64,000 bases of DNA, taken from Mytilisepta virgata. Taxonomy: Eukaryota > Mollusca > Bivalvia > Mytilida > Mytilidae. A program made the position numbers and the translations under genes. This document shows positions 49,109-61,059 of this stretch, piece after piece. Every line of letters begins with the position of its first letter. The first letter of the stretch is position 1. The DNA is taken from assembly GCA_028015205.1 (NCBI GenBank), contig CM051514.1, forward strand, positions 42,672,150 through 42,736,149, given 5' to 3'. The notes beneath the pieces were generated by a model. It saw only the letters and a list, made by a program, of their open reading frames with translations. It was not told where the DNA came from and did not search any database.

Positions 49109-52100
49109 ATGCCACCAAAAAGAAAGTCATCTTCAAGTGTTGGACCACCATCAAAAAAGGCAAAGGTACCCAAGCCAACGAGCAATAAGAAAACTTCAGC
49201 TGGAAAAAAATCCCCAAAGAAAGCAAAACTAACTAAGTCTGTTTCTGTAAGGAAGGCAAAACCCAAAGAAAACACAACTGTCAAAAAAGTTGCTGAAGTT
49301 ACACCCTTAGGTTAGATAACAAACTAACAGTATAATAAACTTAATTTTAGTTTTAAGTACTTTATAATACACTATTGAAATTGGAAAGTGTCAGATTCCA
49401 TAAGGTCATTTGACAAATGGTACATTTTGATCTTTGCCATTTTTAGCTCACCAGGCCTAAGGCCATGTAAGCTTTTGTCATCACTTGGCACCCATCATCC
49501 GTCTGTTGACTTTTAACATTTTAATCTTCTCCTCTGAAACCACTTGGCCAAATGAAATTAAATATGGCAGGACGCATCTTTGTAAGGTCCTTTATAAAAT
49601 TGCTCATTTCGTCCTGATCAGACAACAAACATGGCCACCATGTGCAATTATTGTTTCTGATTGGCTGAGTTTTCAAAAATCTCCGAAACTGCTAGTCCCA
49701 ATTGTACAAAACTTGACAGGAAGCATATACGAGAGGTCCTTTATAAAAAAATTTCATTTCATTCTGATTGGAATACAAATATAGCCACCATGGGCAGTTC
49801 TTGTTTCTGATTGGCTTATATAAAAAAAATCTTCTCTGAAATCGCTTGGCAAAATGGAACGAAAGTTGACAGGAAGGATCTATGGGAGGTTTTTTATAAA
49901 CTTTCCTCATTTCGTCCTGATCAGACTACAAAAATAAGGCTGCCATGGGCAGTTCTTGTTTCTGATTGGCAGATACAAAAAAATCTTCTCCTCTGAAACC
50001 CTTTTGCCAAATGGAAAGAAACTTGAGAGGAAGCATATAATGGGAGGTCCTTTATAAAATTTCCTGAATTCATCCCGATCAGACTACAAATATGGCAGCC
50101 ATGGGCATTTTTTTTTCTGATTGACTGATTTAAAACAATCTTCTCCAATAAAGTTGCTTGGCCAAATGGAACAAAACTTGACAGGAAGCATCTATTGGAG
50201 GTTCTTTACAAACTTTCCTCATTTTGTCCTGATCGGGCAACAAACATAGCTGTCATGGGCAAATCATGTTTCTCATTGGTTGATTAAAAATATATATTTT
50301 TCTCTGGAACTGATAGGCAAAAACTGTCAGCCAAACTTGACAGGAAACATCTATGGAAAGTCTTTTATGAAATTAATTTTATTCCCCCTGATTGGACGAC
50401 AAGCATGGCTGCCATGGGCAATTCTTTTTTCTGATTTGCCATGTTTGCTGATATAAAGAAATCTTCTCTGAAACCGCTTTACCAAATGAGACGAAACTTG
50501 ACAGGAAACATCTGTGGGAGGTTTTTTACAAAGTTTATTCACTTTGTCCAGATCATGCAACATGGCCGCAATGGGCAATTCTTTTTTTCTGATTGGCTGA
50601 TTTAAAAAAAAATATTCTCTGAAACTGCTGGGCCAAATAGAGCCAAACTTGACAGAAAGTGTCTATGGCTTATAACAAAAATCTAAAAAACTGCAGAATT
50701 GCTTGAAACCAAACATGGCCTGAATGTTCCTCATAAGGTGCTGATCAAGTGTTGTTACTTTCAAAACTTTGGTGCCAATCCATCATTCAAGATGGCCACC
50801 AGCAGAGGCCTTAGGTTAACATATGGGAAATACATGAAAAAATCTTCTGGAGAACTGCTTGAATTTTAGAATTTGCTGACCTGTAAGTAGAAGGACCTTG
50901 ATGCAGAAAAATTTGGTTCCTACAAGGCTTACCACACTTCATAATGATACACGTAGGGAGAAGCGACTTCTCTGAGGTACATCAGTAAAAATGGCTTTCA
51001 TGACAGATGAGCGATACAGGCTCAGCCCTCTGAGCCTCTAGTTATGTTGTTGAAATGTTAGTGACACATGCATGCACTGTTTTCCTTGGAAGTTTCATTG
51101 ATTGTTTTTATTCAGAATTTGTTAAAGGTCCCTATGCTCATGATGCTTGAAATTTTAAAATTCACATGTGTACTACGAAATATTTTTATCTCATTCATTC
51201 ATATAAAATGACCACAATCCTTAAGTCAATGCTTCAGACAATATAGGGAAAGAGTTCCACAAAACTATATGGATTACATATTATATAGATAGTGCTGGAG
51301 TTTTTTTACATTCAAAATGTTAAACTAGGTATATTTGTTAAAAAACCAAATTAATTTACCATCTTCAGAAAAAAAATATGGATTTCTTATCCAAACAGAA
51401 TGATATCAGATTTTGTTAGTTATCTCATGACTATTTTATACATATTATACAATGCATTAATCTCTTTCTTTTATTTTTAGGTGTGACATCCAAGGGATCA
51501 GACTTGTTAATGTATTTACTTGATGATGGATGGTTGTCTCTCTTAAAACAAGAGTTTGAACAAGATTATTTCAAGCAGATAGAAACTCAGTTATCTAAAG
51601 ATTATAAAAGTGGCATAAAGGTTTTCCCTCCAGTAGATCTCATTTTTAATGCATTCAACAAGACACCTCTATCCAAGGTAATATCTTTAACTAAACTGGC
51701 CCACTTTATAATCTTTCTAATTCATAACAATTGGTTATTGTCAAATTTTTAATTTGGAGTAATTTCAAATTTTTGGATTTTTTAAATAAAATATACATTG
51801 TAAATAAAAGGTTGTTGGCGACTGTTCTTGCGATGCCAAGGTTATATTGTAAGTTTTAATTTTGAAACTACTGAAAACTAGGAGTAGGTTATTTTAGTAA
51901 ACCAAAACATATGCCCCCCCCCCCTCTTTTGCTGCTTGATAGTTCTATTCATGCCAAATTATAAGTCAATTTATCCTATATTGTACTGAATTTTCAGATT
52001 TCAAAATGGCCATAACTGTATGAAATATTTGTCAATCCTCACAAAAAACAATATGCACATGTTTACCATGATTACATGATGATTATCAAGTGTTCAAACT

Positions 52101-55100
52101 TTAATTCCAATCCGGTATAAACATATAAAGTGATGTAGTACTTTCCCCAGAAATTTGCATTGTAAATTTCGTATTTTGAGGGCACTCAGTGGTTAAAAAA
52201 GATAATATTGGGGGCACCCCACCTTGACATGAGGGCAGTATAATTATCAAAACCTGCAATAAACAGCTTTCACCCTAGTGTGATGGTGTAAAGGTTTCAT
52301 AAAAGTATGCCAACACAATAGGGGTACATGATTAAATGCAAATCAGTTTCAAAAAGATAAGATGAAAGGAAAAATTGAAAGTTACGTTTGGCTACCTGGA
52401 GGCACATTCTAAAATTCATGATAAGAACAGCATGGTGCTTGAAAATGTAGGCATGGGGTAGCGCCATGCTAAATTGGTCTAGGGAAACCTCTGCAGATAA
52501 AGAAACTGTACTCACAAACCATATACCATATATTTTAGTGATTTTTTAAATTCATTAAGGGCCATAATTCTACGAAAAATTTGTGAATCATCACAAAAAA
52601 ACGATTTACAAATCATGATAATTGAATGTGTCAATTATGTGTAAGGTGTCGAAGAATTTTTGCTCACAAACCATATACCTTAATATTGAACTGAATTTTC
52701 TAAGTCATTAAGGCCATAACTCTTGGAAAAATTTGTTGATCGTCATTTAAAAAATTATATGCACATCTTTACATCATGATAATGAAATGTATCAATTTTT
52801 ATTCCAATCCCATATAAGGTGTCAAAGAATTCATGCTCACAAACCGTATACCCTATTTTGAAACAAATTTTTAGCTCACCTGGCCTAAAAGGTGACTAAA
52901 AGTCAGACTTGGTTTAACAATGAAACATTTAACATATGGGAAATTTGTACAAAGGTCCTTTTGGCAGAAACTACCAAGCCAATTGAAATATTTTTATGTA
53001 TGAACAAGACTTGGATGAATCTCTACAAAATTTATTGTTTTTGTGCCGATCGGAAATTCAAGATGGTTGCCACAACCAGACTTAGTTTAACATTGAACGC
53101 TATGGGAAATTAGTACAAAAGTCTTCTTGTCGGAAACTATACCCAATTGAAATATTTTTAAGTATGAACAAGCATTGGATGAACCTCTACAATAGCTATG
53201 TTTTCTTATGGCAATCTGAAATTCAAGATGGTCGCCACAGCTGGATTAGTTTTACATTTGACCCTATGGGGAAATTTGTAGAACACTCTTCTTGTCATAA
53301 AATACTAAGCCAATTGAAATATTTTTGTTGCATGAAGATACTTGGATAAATGTCTGCTACAAAAGTTATGTTTTTGTGCCAACCATAATCCAAGCTAGCT
53401 GCCACAACTGGACTTAGTTTAACATTGTACACTGGAAGAATTCTTTACATATCTTATTTAGAAGTGCTGGGCACTGTAGAAAAATTCCTTACAAATATAG
53501 AAGTGCTTTGGGCCACTATTAAAAAATTGTGTGTTGGGCGTTTGCCTACCCTACCTGTAAGGGGATGGGTAGGTAGGTAGGCATTTTTTTTTTTTTTTTT
53601 GGATGTCAGAAGATATTAGATTCGTGTTGATAGTATTAAGTAATTGTAGCATATATTGACTGCTTTTATTTGCATCACAAGAAAATTTTGTTTGTTTGTG
53701 AAAAACTTATGTATTTAGTTCCAACATGTTTGTTTATAAATCTCTCTGTGTATATATATAATATATTTATAGCTGCTATTAGACCACATTTGTAACATGC
53801 ATATATCTTTGCCCTGCACATTTTCACTGCATGTTTTTTGCACATGTATATTTACACTCTTTCTGTATGCACCCTTTAGTTCTTAATCATCCTCTGCTTT
53901 GTGCTAGTAGGCTTGTAGTATTTTATATTATAACCTGTTTGATGTGGGTTGAAATCTAAAAATAAAAATACTACTCTGTAACATAAAAGCATGATGAGTG
54001 GATTTTATTTCAAAGTTTTTCCGAAAGAAAGAAAGTAAAGTGACAACAAAGTCCGAACACATAATCCGAGGGAGCAATGCTAAAACTTAATTTGATTTAT
54101 TTTTTCTTTTTATATTCCAAGTATGAAAAACTTTGAAATAAATGTTTGATGTATATCTGCATGAACTATTAACCAGGCACTGCAAGCATCATGTAACCTG
54201 GGGGTTCCTACTAGCCTAGAACTTAATTAAAAATAAAAAGCTTCTTTTAACATTAATGTTTTATTAAATTGTTTTTAAACAACAAGAAACAAACAAGAAC
54301 TCGTTAAACATTTGAAAAGACAGTATCAAAATGCAGTGAAAGTGTCTTTAGTTGAATCAAATCAACATCTGAACATTTGACAAAACATCAAAATCACTTT
54401 TTATGACTAGAATCAAATCATGTCTTAATCCAAACATCAAAAGTAAACACTTTTATGACTAGAATCAAACCATGTCATAATCCAAACATCAAAAGTAAAC
54501 ACTTTTATGACTAGAATCAAATCATGTCGTAATCAAAACATCAAAATAACTTTTTATGACTAGAATCAAATCATGTCGTAATCAAAACATCAAAAGTAAA
54601 TACATATTTAAAGTCAGTTCTTTTTTGGATTTCTCTTTGGAATTTCTTTGCCCAAATTAAGGCATCTTTGGCACACAGGAAGTACAACTTTGTAGTCCTT
54701 ATTGACATTAGGGTCTGGCAAAACTCCTTCCTTGGCACAATAGCAGCACAGATCTTTTTTGGTGGATGATGTTGCGTAGTAGGGAAACTCTATCTTTGAA
54801 GAGCAAGACAACTGCATCCGAACAAAAATGACACTTTGCAAAGCATCACCTTAAAACATGAATAATACAAATTAAGTACATTCAAAATATTATTAACACA
54901 CAAAAACAGAGAGCAATCTTCAATGAATGTGTTTTTTAGTTGTAGAAATAAACCTTTAATCACTAGACGTTTCGGCCATAGGCCTTCATCAGTATACAAT
55001 TCTTATAACTTGCTACATGGCTGTCATTTTCATTTTCACATTTGATTGTTTTTCTGACATTCTCTAGGAGGACATTATTCTAGAGGTCAGAAAAACAATC

Positions 55101-58100
55101 AAATGTGAAAATGAAAATGACAGCCATGTAGCAAGTTATAAGAATTGTATACTGATGAAGGCCTATGGCCGAAACGTCTAGTGATTAAAGGTTTATTTCT
55201 ACAACTAAGAAATGTGTATTCCCTGTGGAATTTATTGAACAATATATGAATGTGTTTTTGATAAAACTGCATAATTTAATATTAACATGCAAGGGAAAAG
55301 TCTAGGGCTTGCATTCCTGTCTGCACTTGATATCTCACAATAATATTTAAAAAATTAATATGTTCTGACATTGTCACAGATTTATGGCATGTGATATCAA
55401 AATATGAAAGATTTCTGCCCGATTTTCAAAAGTAATAATTACCATCTGGAGTTATCAAGGAACCACAGACTTAGTCATGACGTTCTAATAGCCTTGCTAA
55501 TCCTCTGGATTCCCTCAACGTCAATGCCTTTTTCGCATAAATGCATCTAGGTTCATTGCATTCTCCACAATTGACTGTTCGTCGGACATTTTGCGCTGTC
55601 AGTGCACTTGAAACGCTGAACTGACAACATTGAAATCTAAATTTCGAAACGGACTGGTTTTTCCGTTCCGCGTTTCATCCGGTACGTCTAATGACCAAAA
55701 AATAATAATAAAAAAAAGACCGCTGATATGACCCAAAAAAATTTTTTGAGTCGGCGGGTTTTCAGACAGGCGGGCGGCTAACGCCCAACAAACAATTTTT
55801 TAATTTTGGCCTTGTCAGTTGTGGTCACGTAAAATCAAGGTAAGCGAATCAGGCTCTATGGAGCCTCTGGTTTAAGTCATTAAGGGGCATAATCTTAAAA
55901 AAATTGTGAATCTTCACAAGAAAACAATATGTGCATGTTCACATCATAATAATTAAATGTGTGAAGTTTTATTTCAATCCAATGTAAGGTGTCGTCGAAT
56001 TTGCTCACAAACCATATACCGTATATTGAAACGAATTTTTGAAGTCATTAAGGCCATAACAGTTGGAAAAATTTGTGGATTATCACAAGAAAACGATATG
56101 CACGATAGTTAAATGTGTTTTATTTCAGTCCAAGGTAAGGTGTCGAAGAATTCGTGATCACAAAGTTTTGGATGTAGATAAGCAAACAGAGTTACTCTGC
56201 TGAAATTTGTCGAAAATCGTCATTATCGAACTTAACCTAAAATTTCATAAGATACATACCAAACCTAGTTTAAATCTGACGTTTTGTTCACAAGTTATCA
56301 TCTGGAAACCAAAAAAATAGCCATTTTGAAGTACAAAAATGGAGGTAAATCTGGTAAGAATTGTCGAAAAATTGTCATTTTTAAACTTGACATAGATATT
56401 CATGAGATACACAAACATACCAGACCAACTTTCAGTCTGACTACTTGTTCACAAGTTATCATCTGGAAACCAAAACTTTAGCAATTTTGAGGTACATAAC
56501 TCTTGTAAGAATTGTCGAAAAATATTAATTATCGAAATTGACCTACCAGTAGATATTAATTAGATGCACTCACATGCTATGCCTAGCTTCAATCTGACTT
56601 CTCATTAAAAAATTATCATCTGGAAACCAATTTGGGACGGACGGACGTTTCTATAGTCCCCTTCAACGAAGCATCAGGGGACAATAATGGGAATATTTAT
56701 TTTAATATCATAAGGTTTTAGGCATGCGAGAGATAAGCGGCTAGTTTTTGTGTCCCTGGAAACCCCAAAGAGGACCTCTTAATCAAAGATAGATACTATA
56801 TCTTATCATTTTTGACCGTCAACATACATGTATGTGTAGATTAATCTCAGTTTGTTACAAAATTATAATTTTTATATTTTTAGTTGAAGGTCGTCATTCT
56901 TGGTCAGGATCCATACCATGATGATGGACAGGTGAGATATTGTAGAAACTACATGTAGCACCAACATTTTGCATTTAATTTATTTGGTCTGTAAATGTAC
57001 AGGGGTATACTGAACAAAACATCTAAAATTGAACTTGCCACAATGAAAAATACAAATAGTCTGATAAGACTGGCTACCATTTCAGTAATCAACTGTTCAG
57101 AAATCACAGTCATCAGTTAATGTATATCCTGTCTTCTTTGAATTTAAGGTGAAGTTTTTCTACAAAAAATAAAACAGATATACTTTATAACAAAAATGTG
57201 ATTATGTAATGAACATACTATATAATTGCTTTTTAGGCCATGGGATTGTCATTTTCAGTACCATCTGGAAAAGCATTACCTCCCTCCTTAAAGAATATAT
57301 ACAAAGAATTGGTCAATGATAAAGATATCAAGAATTTTAACAGTGTACCTGATAATGGTTGTCTGACGAAGTGGGCAGAGAGAGGGGTACTGCTTCTCAA
57401 TGCTACATTGACCGTGGAGTAAGTCTTAATAAATGTGTAAAAGTTGATAAGGGTCAGTTCCTCAAGATTCCCTGGTTTTGTTTAATTGTGTTTGCTCTGA
57501 GTTCCTTGAAAAGTCTTAATAAAGGCTGGTCAGTGCATGGAGATCTCTGGAGAAGTACAGTAAGGTTTCTTTTGTAGAATAGAGATATATTTTGTAATAT
57601 TATAAACATTCACTAATGGTATTCATTTTAAGGGTTTTTCAACATAGTGGAGGGGGAGGGCAACACCAGTGATTTTAGACACTCCCACATATGGAAAACA
57701 ATTATTTAAACCCCGTACCACCAAGAGACTTGTGGAAAATGTTAATAAGCTACAAAAACATTAACAGGAAAGGACAACAATGGCATATGAATCAGTCAAT
57801 GTCATCCAATCACCACCAATGAAATTTCAAATTTTAGCCACTGAGAACTGAAAGGAATTTCATTTTCCAATAGGCCCACCACCAATGATACCAAAATAAC
57901 CATGAGCAAAAGGACAAAATGTTAAAAATAAAATAATATAAAGAGTACACATTACTCATTGAGAGTACTAAAACTATTCTGATTTTTGAAAATCCCACTG
58001 AAGGTCGGCAATTATCTCCAGGTACTCCGGCACTGCGAAATAGCCAAATGTGCTGAAAATGGCATAAAACCCCAACTAAACAAACAAATAGATTTTGAAA

Positions 58101-58793
58101 ATATCGGTTTTTGATGAGTTAAACTATAATACACAAATATAGAAAATTTAACGAGACTTAAGAAATATCATTTAATGTAAACAGTGAGACCATTTAATGT
58201 AAGCACTGAGACAGCTCCAAAAGACCTACATGTAGGTTAACTTTTCTTTGTGGTCAGCTGTAATACATGTAACATCTAGTGTTTTAATATGATAATGTTT
58301 ATCTGTTTTACTCTGTGTTTTTTCTTCAGCCTGTTTTGTAATATATTGAAATTTAAGTTAGTTATTTCTCAGAACTTTTTCTTAATGATTGATCGGACCA
58401 TATGACAAGTGTCCTATGAAACTTTTATACATACGTTATCCATCTAAGTAAATAGCTTGCCTTTGATTTTGGTTGATAACATACATGTATCATTTTACTA
58501 TTATTTACAGAGCACACAAACCAAATTCTCATGCAAAGTATGGCTGGCAGCAGTTTACAGATAATGTTATCAGAACCATTAGCGACAAATTAACTGGAAT
58601 CGTCTTTGTTCTCTGGGGAAACTTTGCACACAAAAAAAAGAAATTGATAGATGGAACAAAACATTCTGTCATTAAGACAGCTCACCCGTCACCACTTTCC
58701 TTTAATAAATGGTTGGGATGCAAGTGTTTTTCTGAAGTAAATAATGAGCTTAAGAAATGGGTGAAATCCGAGATTGACTGGACTGTTGACTAA
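49109..58793 (+). CDS. UNG: Uracil-DNA glycosylase (UNG family 1), five exons
   Basis: Exons are 49109-49310, 51481-51677, 56884-56931, 57237-57418 and 58511-58793. All have GT-AG borders and matching phases, giving about 303 residues (human UNG1 is 304). Family 1 landmarks are GQDPYH (140-145, catalytic Asp142), LLLN (uracil-binding Asn204), and HPSPLS (His268 and Leu272). Family knowledge: UNG removes uracil from DNA in nucleus and mitochondria, starting base-excision repair. Residues 1-65 are Lys/Ser-rich with nuclear-localisation-like PPKRK and SKKAK. I see no PCNA-interaction box of the vertebrate UNG2 type. An in-frame ATG at 49076 would add 11 residues. An acceptor-like 'ttcattcaaag' before 49099 allows an upstream exon instead. 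After PYH the usual GPNQAHGL reads DDGQAMGL, an unusual substitution next to the active site. Confidence 0.94.
49441..51042 (+). repeat. 'agctcacctggcc' family, long copy in UNG intron 1
   Basis: It starts 'ttttagctcaccaggcctaa' and ends 'ctcagccctctgagcctcta'. About eight ~155-bp modules have the same order as in 10003-11420, including the shared tail 'gaaaccaaacatggcctgaa'. Both copies belong to one subfamily. Confidence 0.9.
52138..52494 (-). repeat. ~360-bp dispersed repeat, copy B
   Basis: This is the reverse complement of 39383-39741. It ends 'attggtctagggaaacctct', and the two copies differ by scattered substitutions. Confidence 0.85.
52868..53510 (+). repeat. 'agctcacctggcc' family copy, 5' part
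   Basis: It starts 'ttttagctcacctggcctaa'. Three modules with 'actaccaagccaattgaaat', 'acttggatgaatctctacaa' and 'gttgccacaaccagacttag' follow. The matching tail, 'aggctctatggagcctctgg', is found at about 55850-55872, after the inserted element. Confidence 0.75.
54385..54600 (+). repeat. 62-bp tandem repeat, about four copies
   Basis: The unit is 'tttttatgactagaatcaaatcatgtc(g/t)(t)aatc(c/a)aaacatcaaaa', ending in 'agtaaacac' or a variant. It recurs at about 54396, 54451, 54512 and 54556. It directly abuts the end of the minus-strand gene relic. Confidence 0.9.
54614..55674 (-). pseudogene. Zinc-cluster protein fragment, two exons, in-frame stop
   Basis: Exon A runs from about 55674 to 55443 (minus). 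It reads through [32 protein letters not shown] and LARLLERHD, then meets TAA at 55473-55471, and continues in frame as [10 protein letters not shown] to a donor (gtaatt). Exon B is 54849-54614, with an acceptor 'gttttaag' and a phase that fits. It continues as [19 protein letters not shown], then CCYC and [13 protein letters not shown], and ends after KKN. Paired cysteines suggest a zinc-binding module. From memory, similar C-terminal modules occur in multi-copy, probably transposon-linked proteins of molluscs and cnidarians; I cannot name the family. The TAA replaces one codon where the frame otherwise continues, so I call it a pseudogene. Confidence 0.65.
54936..55208. repeat. Perfect palindrome, 123-bp arms with 27-bp spacer
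   Basis: Arm 54936-55058 is the exact reverse complement of 55086-55208 by base-by-base comparison. The spacer 55059-55085 carries a further 6-bp stem (ctctag/ctagag). Each arm holds 'ctgatgaaggcctatggccg' followed by 'aaacgtc' (55152-55178 plus, 54966-54992 minus). It lies in the intron of the zinc-cluster gene relic. Confidence 0.95.
57997..58087 (+). mobile_element. 5'-truncated tRNA-derived SINE
   Basis: It shares 'ggtactccggca', 'gcgaaatagccaaatgtgct', 'ggcataaaaccccaactaaa' and the 'caaacaaa' tail with the minus-strand copy at 13394-13565. The tRNA-like head is missing. It is in UNG intron 4. Confidence 0.75.
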
Positions 58794-60700
58794 TACTTGT
58801 TAAGCCTACACAGACATATCTATGAGGAGCTGCATCTTTTTTTTTTTGCATACATGTAGTTTTGAGACAGTTTTGTTTAATGTAATATAATTATGGAATT
58901 GTATTAAGGCCAAGACATATTGTTTGTTTTTGTTAGATAATGTATGTTTTAAATTTCCTAATTTGTGTGAAAGTTTAAAGTCCATGGATACTACAAAATG
59001 TGATTAATTGGATTTATTGTATAATAATTTTTCAGAAATTTTTTATTCTTTTAACATGTAATTTATAGTTATATTTAATTAACAGTTAGTGGATATTTTT
59101 AGAGGTTTTATAGATTTTTTAGAGTTTACAATTAACTACTGTGATATGATTACAGGGACTTTTTATCTTTCTTATTTTAAACATTTATTAAACTATTTAT
59201 TTTTTATAAGATTTAAAATCATGTCAAAATGATTGATATAGATATAACTTTAAAACAAAACTACTTTTAAACTTAAAGACGTGTATTTTGGTCATTCAGA
59301 TATCCGAATTTGTTTCAAAATATACATTCATGAAAGAAGAGTAAATTCAAAACATCCCAAAGATAAAATGTAGGTTTTGTGGTTATAAATGATATTAGAA
59401 AGATACTAGTACATTTATTCTTTTTTTGGGGGGGATATAACATTTTGACATTCTGTAGTTGTATTGTGTTACATGTGAACTTTATGCACTTGTTGGATTT
59501 TATAAATAGAAATATAAAGGACAGAGTATGAATTCAAAATAAACTAAATATTGAAAACATTTATTGTATGATCTCCTTATAAAACTATGATATATGAGAG
59601 AAGGGGAGGTAATTGAAGACACCCATTAATTAATGCTTAAAGTAAGAGTTACCAATGTCATTGTTATATGTATATGCACGTTTCCCCCTTGAGGGTACCT
59701 CTTATGGAAATAAAAGATATTCTTATTCTAATTCTACATGTATAAAAGGATAGTACCAGTACATTTGTACTTGTTACTATATGTTCAGAATGTAACGCAT
59801 TGGTTTCTGATGTAAAAAATTGAATCATGACACTGATTTATTATAAAACACATTGTTAATCTTTTTATATACGCCTTTCAAATAATGGCAGATCTTGTTG
59901 GTATTAAATATATACTGAACTGGGTTGATTGCAGAATATCCATTAACTAACAGTTGTTTTACAGTCAGAAAGGTATGAAAATGGAAATAGTGCATAATAC
60001 AGCATAGAAATAAATGGGATATATATATTTTCAAACATTCTGAAAGGGGCATACAAGTACAGTACAAGATCACACTATTATTTGCTAAATTGGAGTATAA
60101 ATATGATCAAGTTATATGATTTATACAAAATGCAATGGGACAATGTATAGCATACACAATCTATTTTTTATAATTATGATATATTTATGTATTTATTGTG
60201 CGTTTTAATTTACATTAAATATATTGGTGATATCTGTTTTGTTGTCAGACAATCGATGGGAAATTCAATACATTCATCTTAAATTTCTGCGAGATATATA
60301 TACCAGATGTTGACAGAACTGGTTTTACAGATTTAATATTATTCCTTCAACAAATATGAATAAAAAATGGCCTTTTGTAATTTTAATGAGTAATCTCCCC
60401 TTTATAACAGTTTTGTAGTGCCTTTTGTTGAATTTAATTTTACTTTTTCAAAAGCTTAAATCAGATTTAGGGAAGAACTGTAAATGATAGATTGTTTCTA
60501 TCTTTTTCAATTTTGGCAATTAAGATATCAAAGGAATTAAAATAAGAATTGTTACCTGGATCAAAGGTTGATGTGCCTATGATGATATAATAGATATATA
60601 TTCATGTATTTGGAATCAGTCAGTCTGTAAACCTTTATATTTTTATCTTTTCTGAAACCAGAACTTTATCAGTTAGCACTATCGACTAACCAAAACAGTT
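58794..60700 (+). other. UNG 3' untranslated region and downstream DNA
   Basis: AT-rich sequence follows the UNG stop. Candidate AATAAA signals are at 59538-59543 and 59709-59714. No further exon was recognised. Confidence 0.5.
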
Positions 60701-61059
60701 AAACATTTTGTTCCACTTTAGAAGAATGAAATCCAGGTGAGAAATCTGGCCTCCTAAGGAGCTTGTAGTTTTGGATTTTGAAGGTCCCGAATCTTAATCT
60801 CTCTTGTGTTTTACAGTAACCAAATTTTATTGTGTCAAGAAAGCAGTATGTTCACACCCTCTTCCATGGTAAACCTGTCAATATGGTGTGGCTATTTCAT
60901 GCTGTACTTAGCAAAGACATTTGTCATAAATACTTGAATACTTTATTTAACCTTGATTTCTACATTGGACTGTTCAGTCCTTTAGTATTGTCCATCTGTC
61001 AATTCCTATGTCCATTTATCTGCAGTGTGACCTACCTATCCATTGAAATGTTGTTACCT

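Larger units (their letters stand above)
53511..55811 (-). mobile_element. 2.3-kb element with ~46-bp inverted ends carrying a decayed gene
   Basis: The left end starts 'ggccactattaaaaaattgt' followed by 'gtgttgggcgtttgcct'. The right end, reversed, starts 'ggccaaaattaaaaaattgt' followed by 'ttgttgggcgttagccg'. The two arms match over about 46 bases with a handful of differences. Inside are a minus-strand two-exon gene relic (54614-55674), a 62-bp tandem repeat and a perfect palindrome. The flanks share only 'ttg', so a target-site duplication is uncertain. The transposon class is unknown. Confidence 0.7.
51950..56690. repeat. Nested repeat stack filling UNG intron 2
   Basis: An outer repeat with modules 'cattaaggccataactcttg', 'tgtgaatcatcacaa' and 'ctcacaaaccatatacc' occupies 51950-52137, 52500-52867 and 55876-56690. 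It ends 'tagtccccttcaacgaagca'. It is interrupted by the ~360-bp repeat (52138-52494) and by an 'agctcacctggcc' copy, which is itself interrupted by the element at 53511-55811. The order of insertions can thus be read from the interruptions. Confidence 0.65.

Noticed and set aside
49066..49284. Minus-strand open frame opposite UNG exon 1
   Set aside because: It is the antisense shadow of the Lys-rich UNG N-terminal exon, which has donor phase and position consistent with UNG.
53570..53602. ggta(n) and poly-T tract as a possible telomere-like or regulatory site
   Set aside because: It is a simple 'ggta' microsatellite next to a T run within the end of the inverted-repeat element; no further support.
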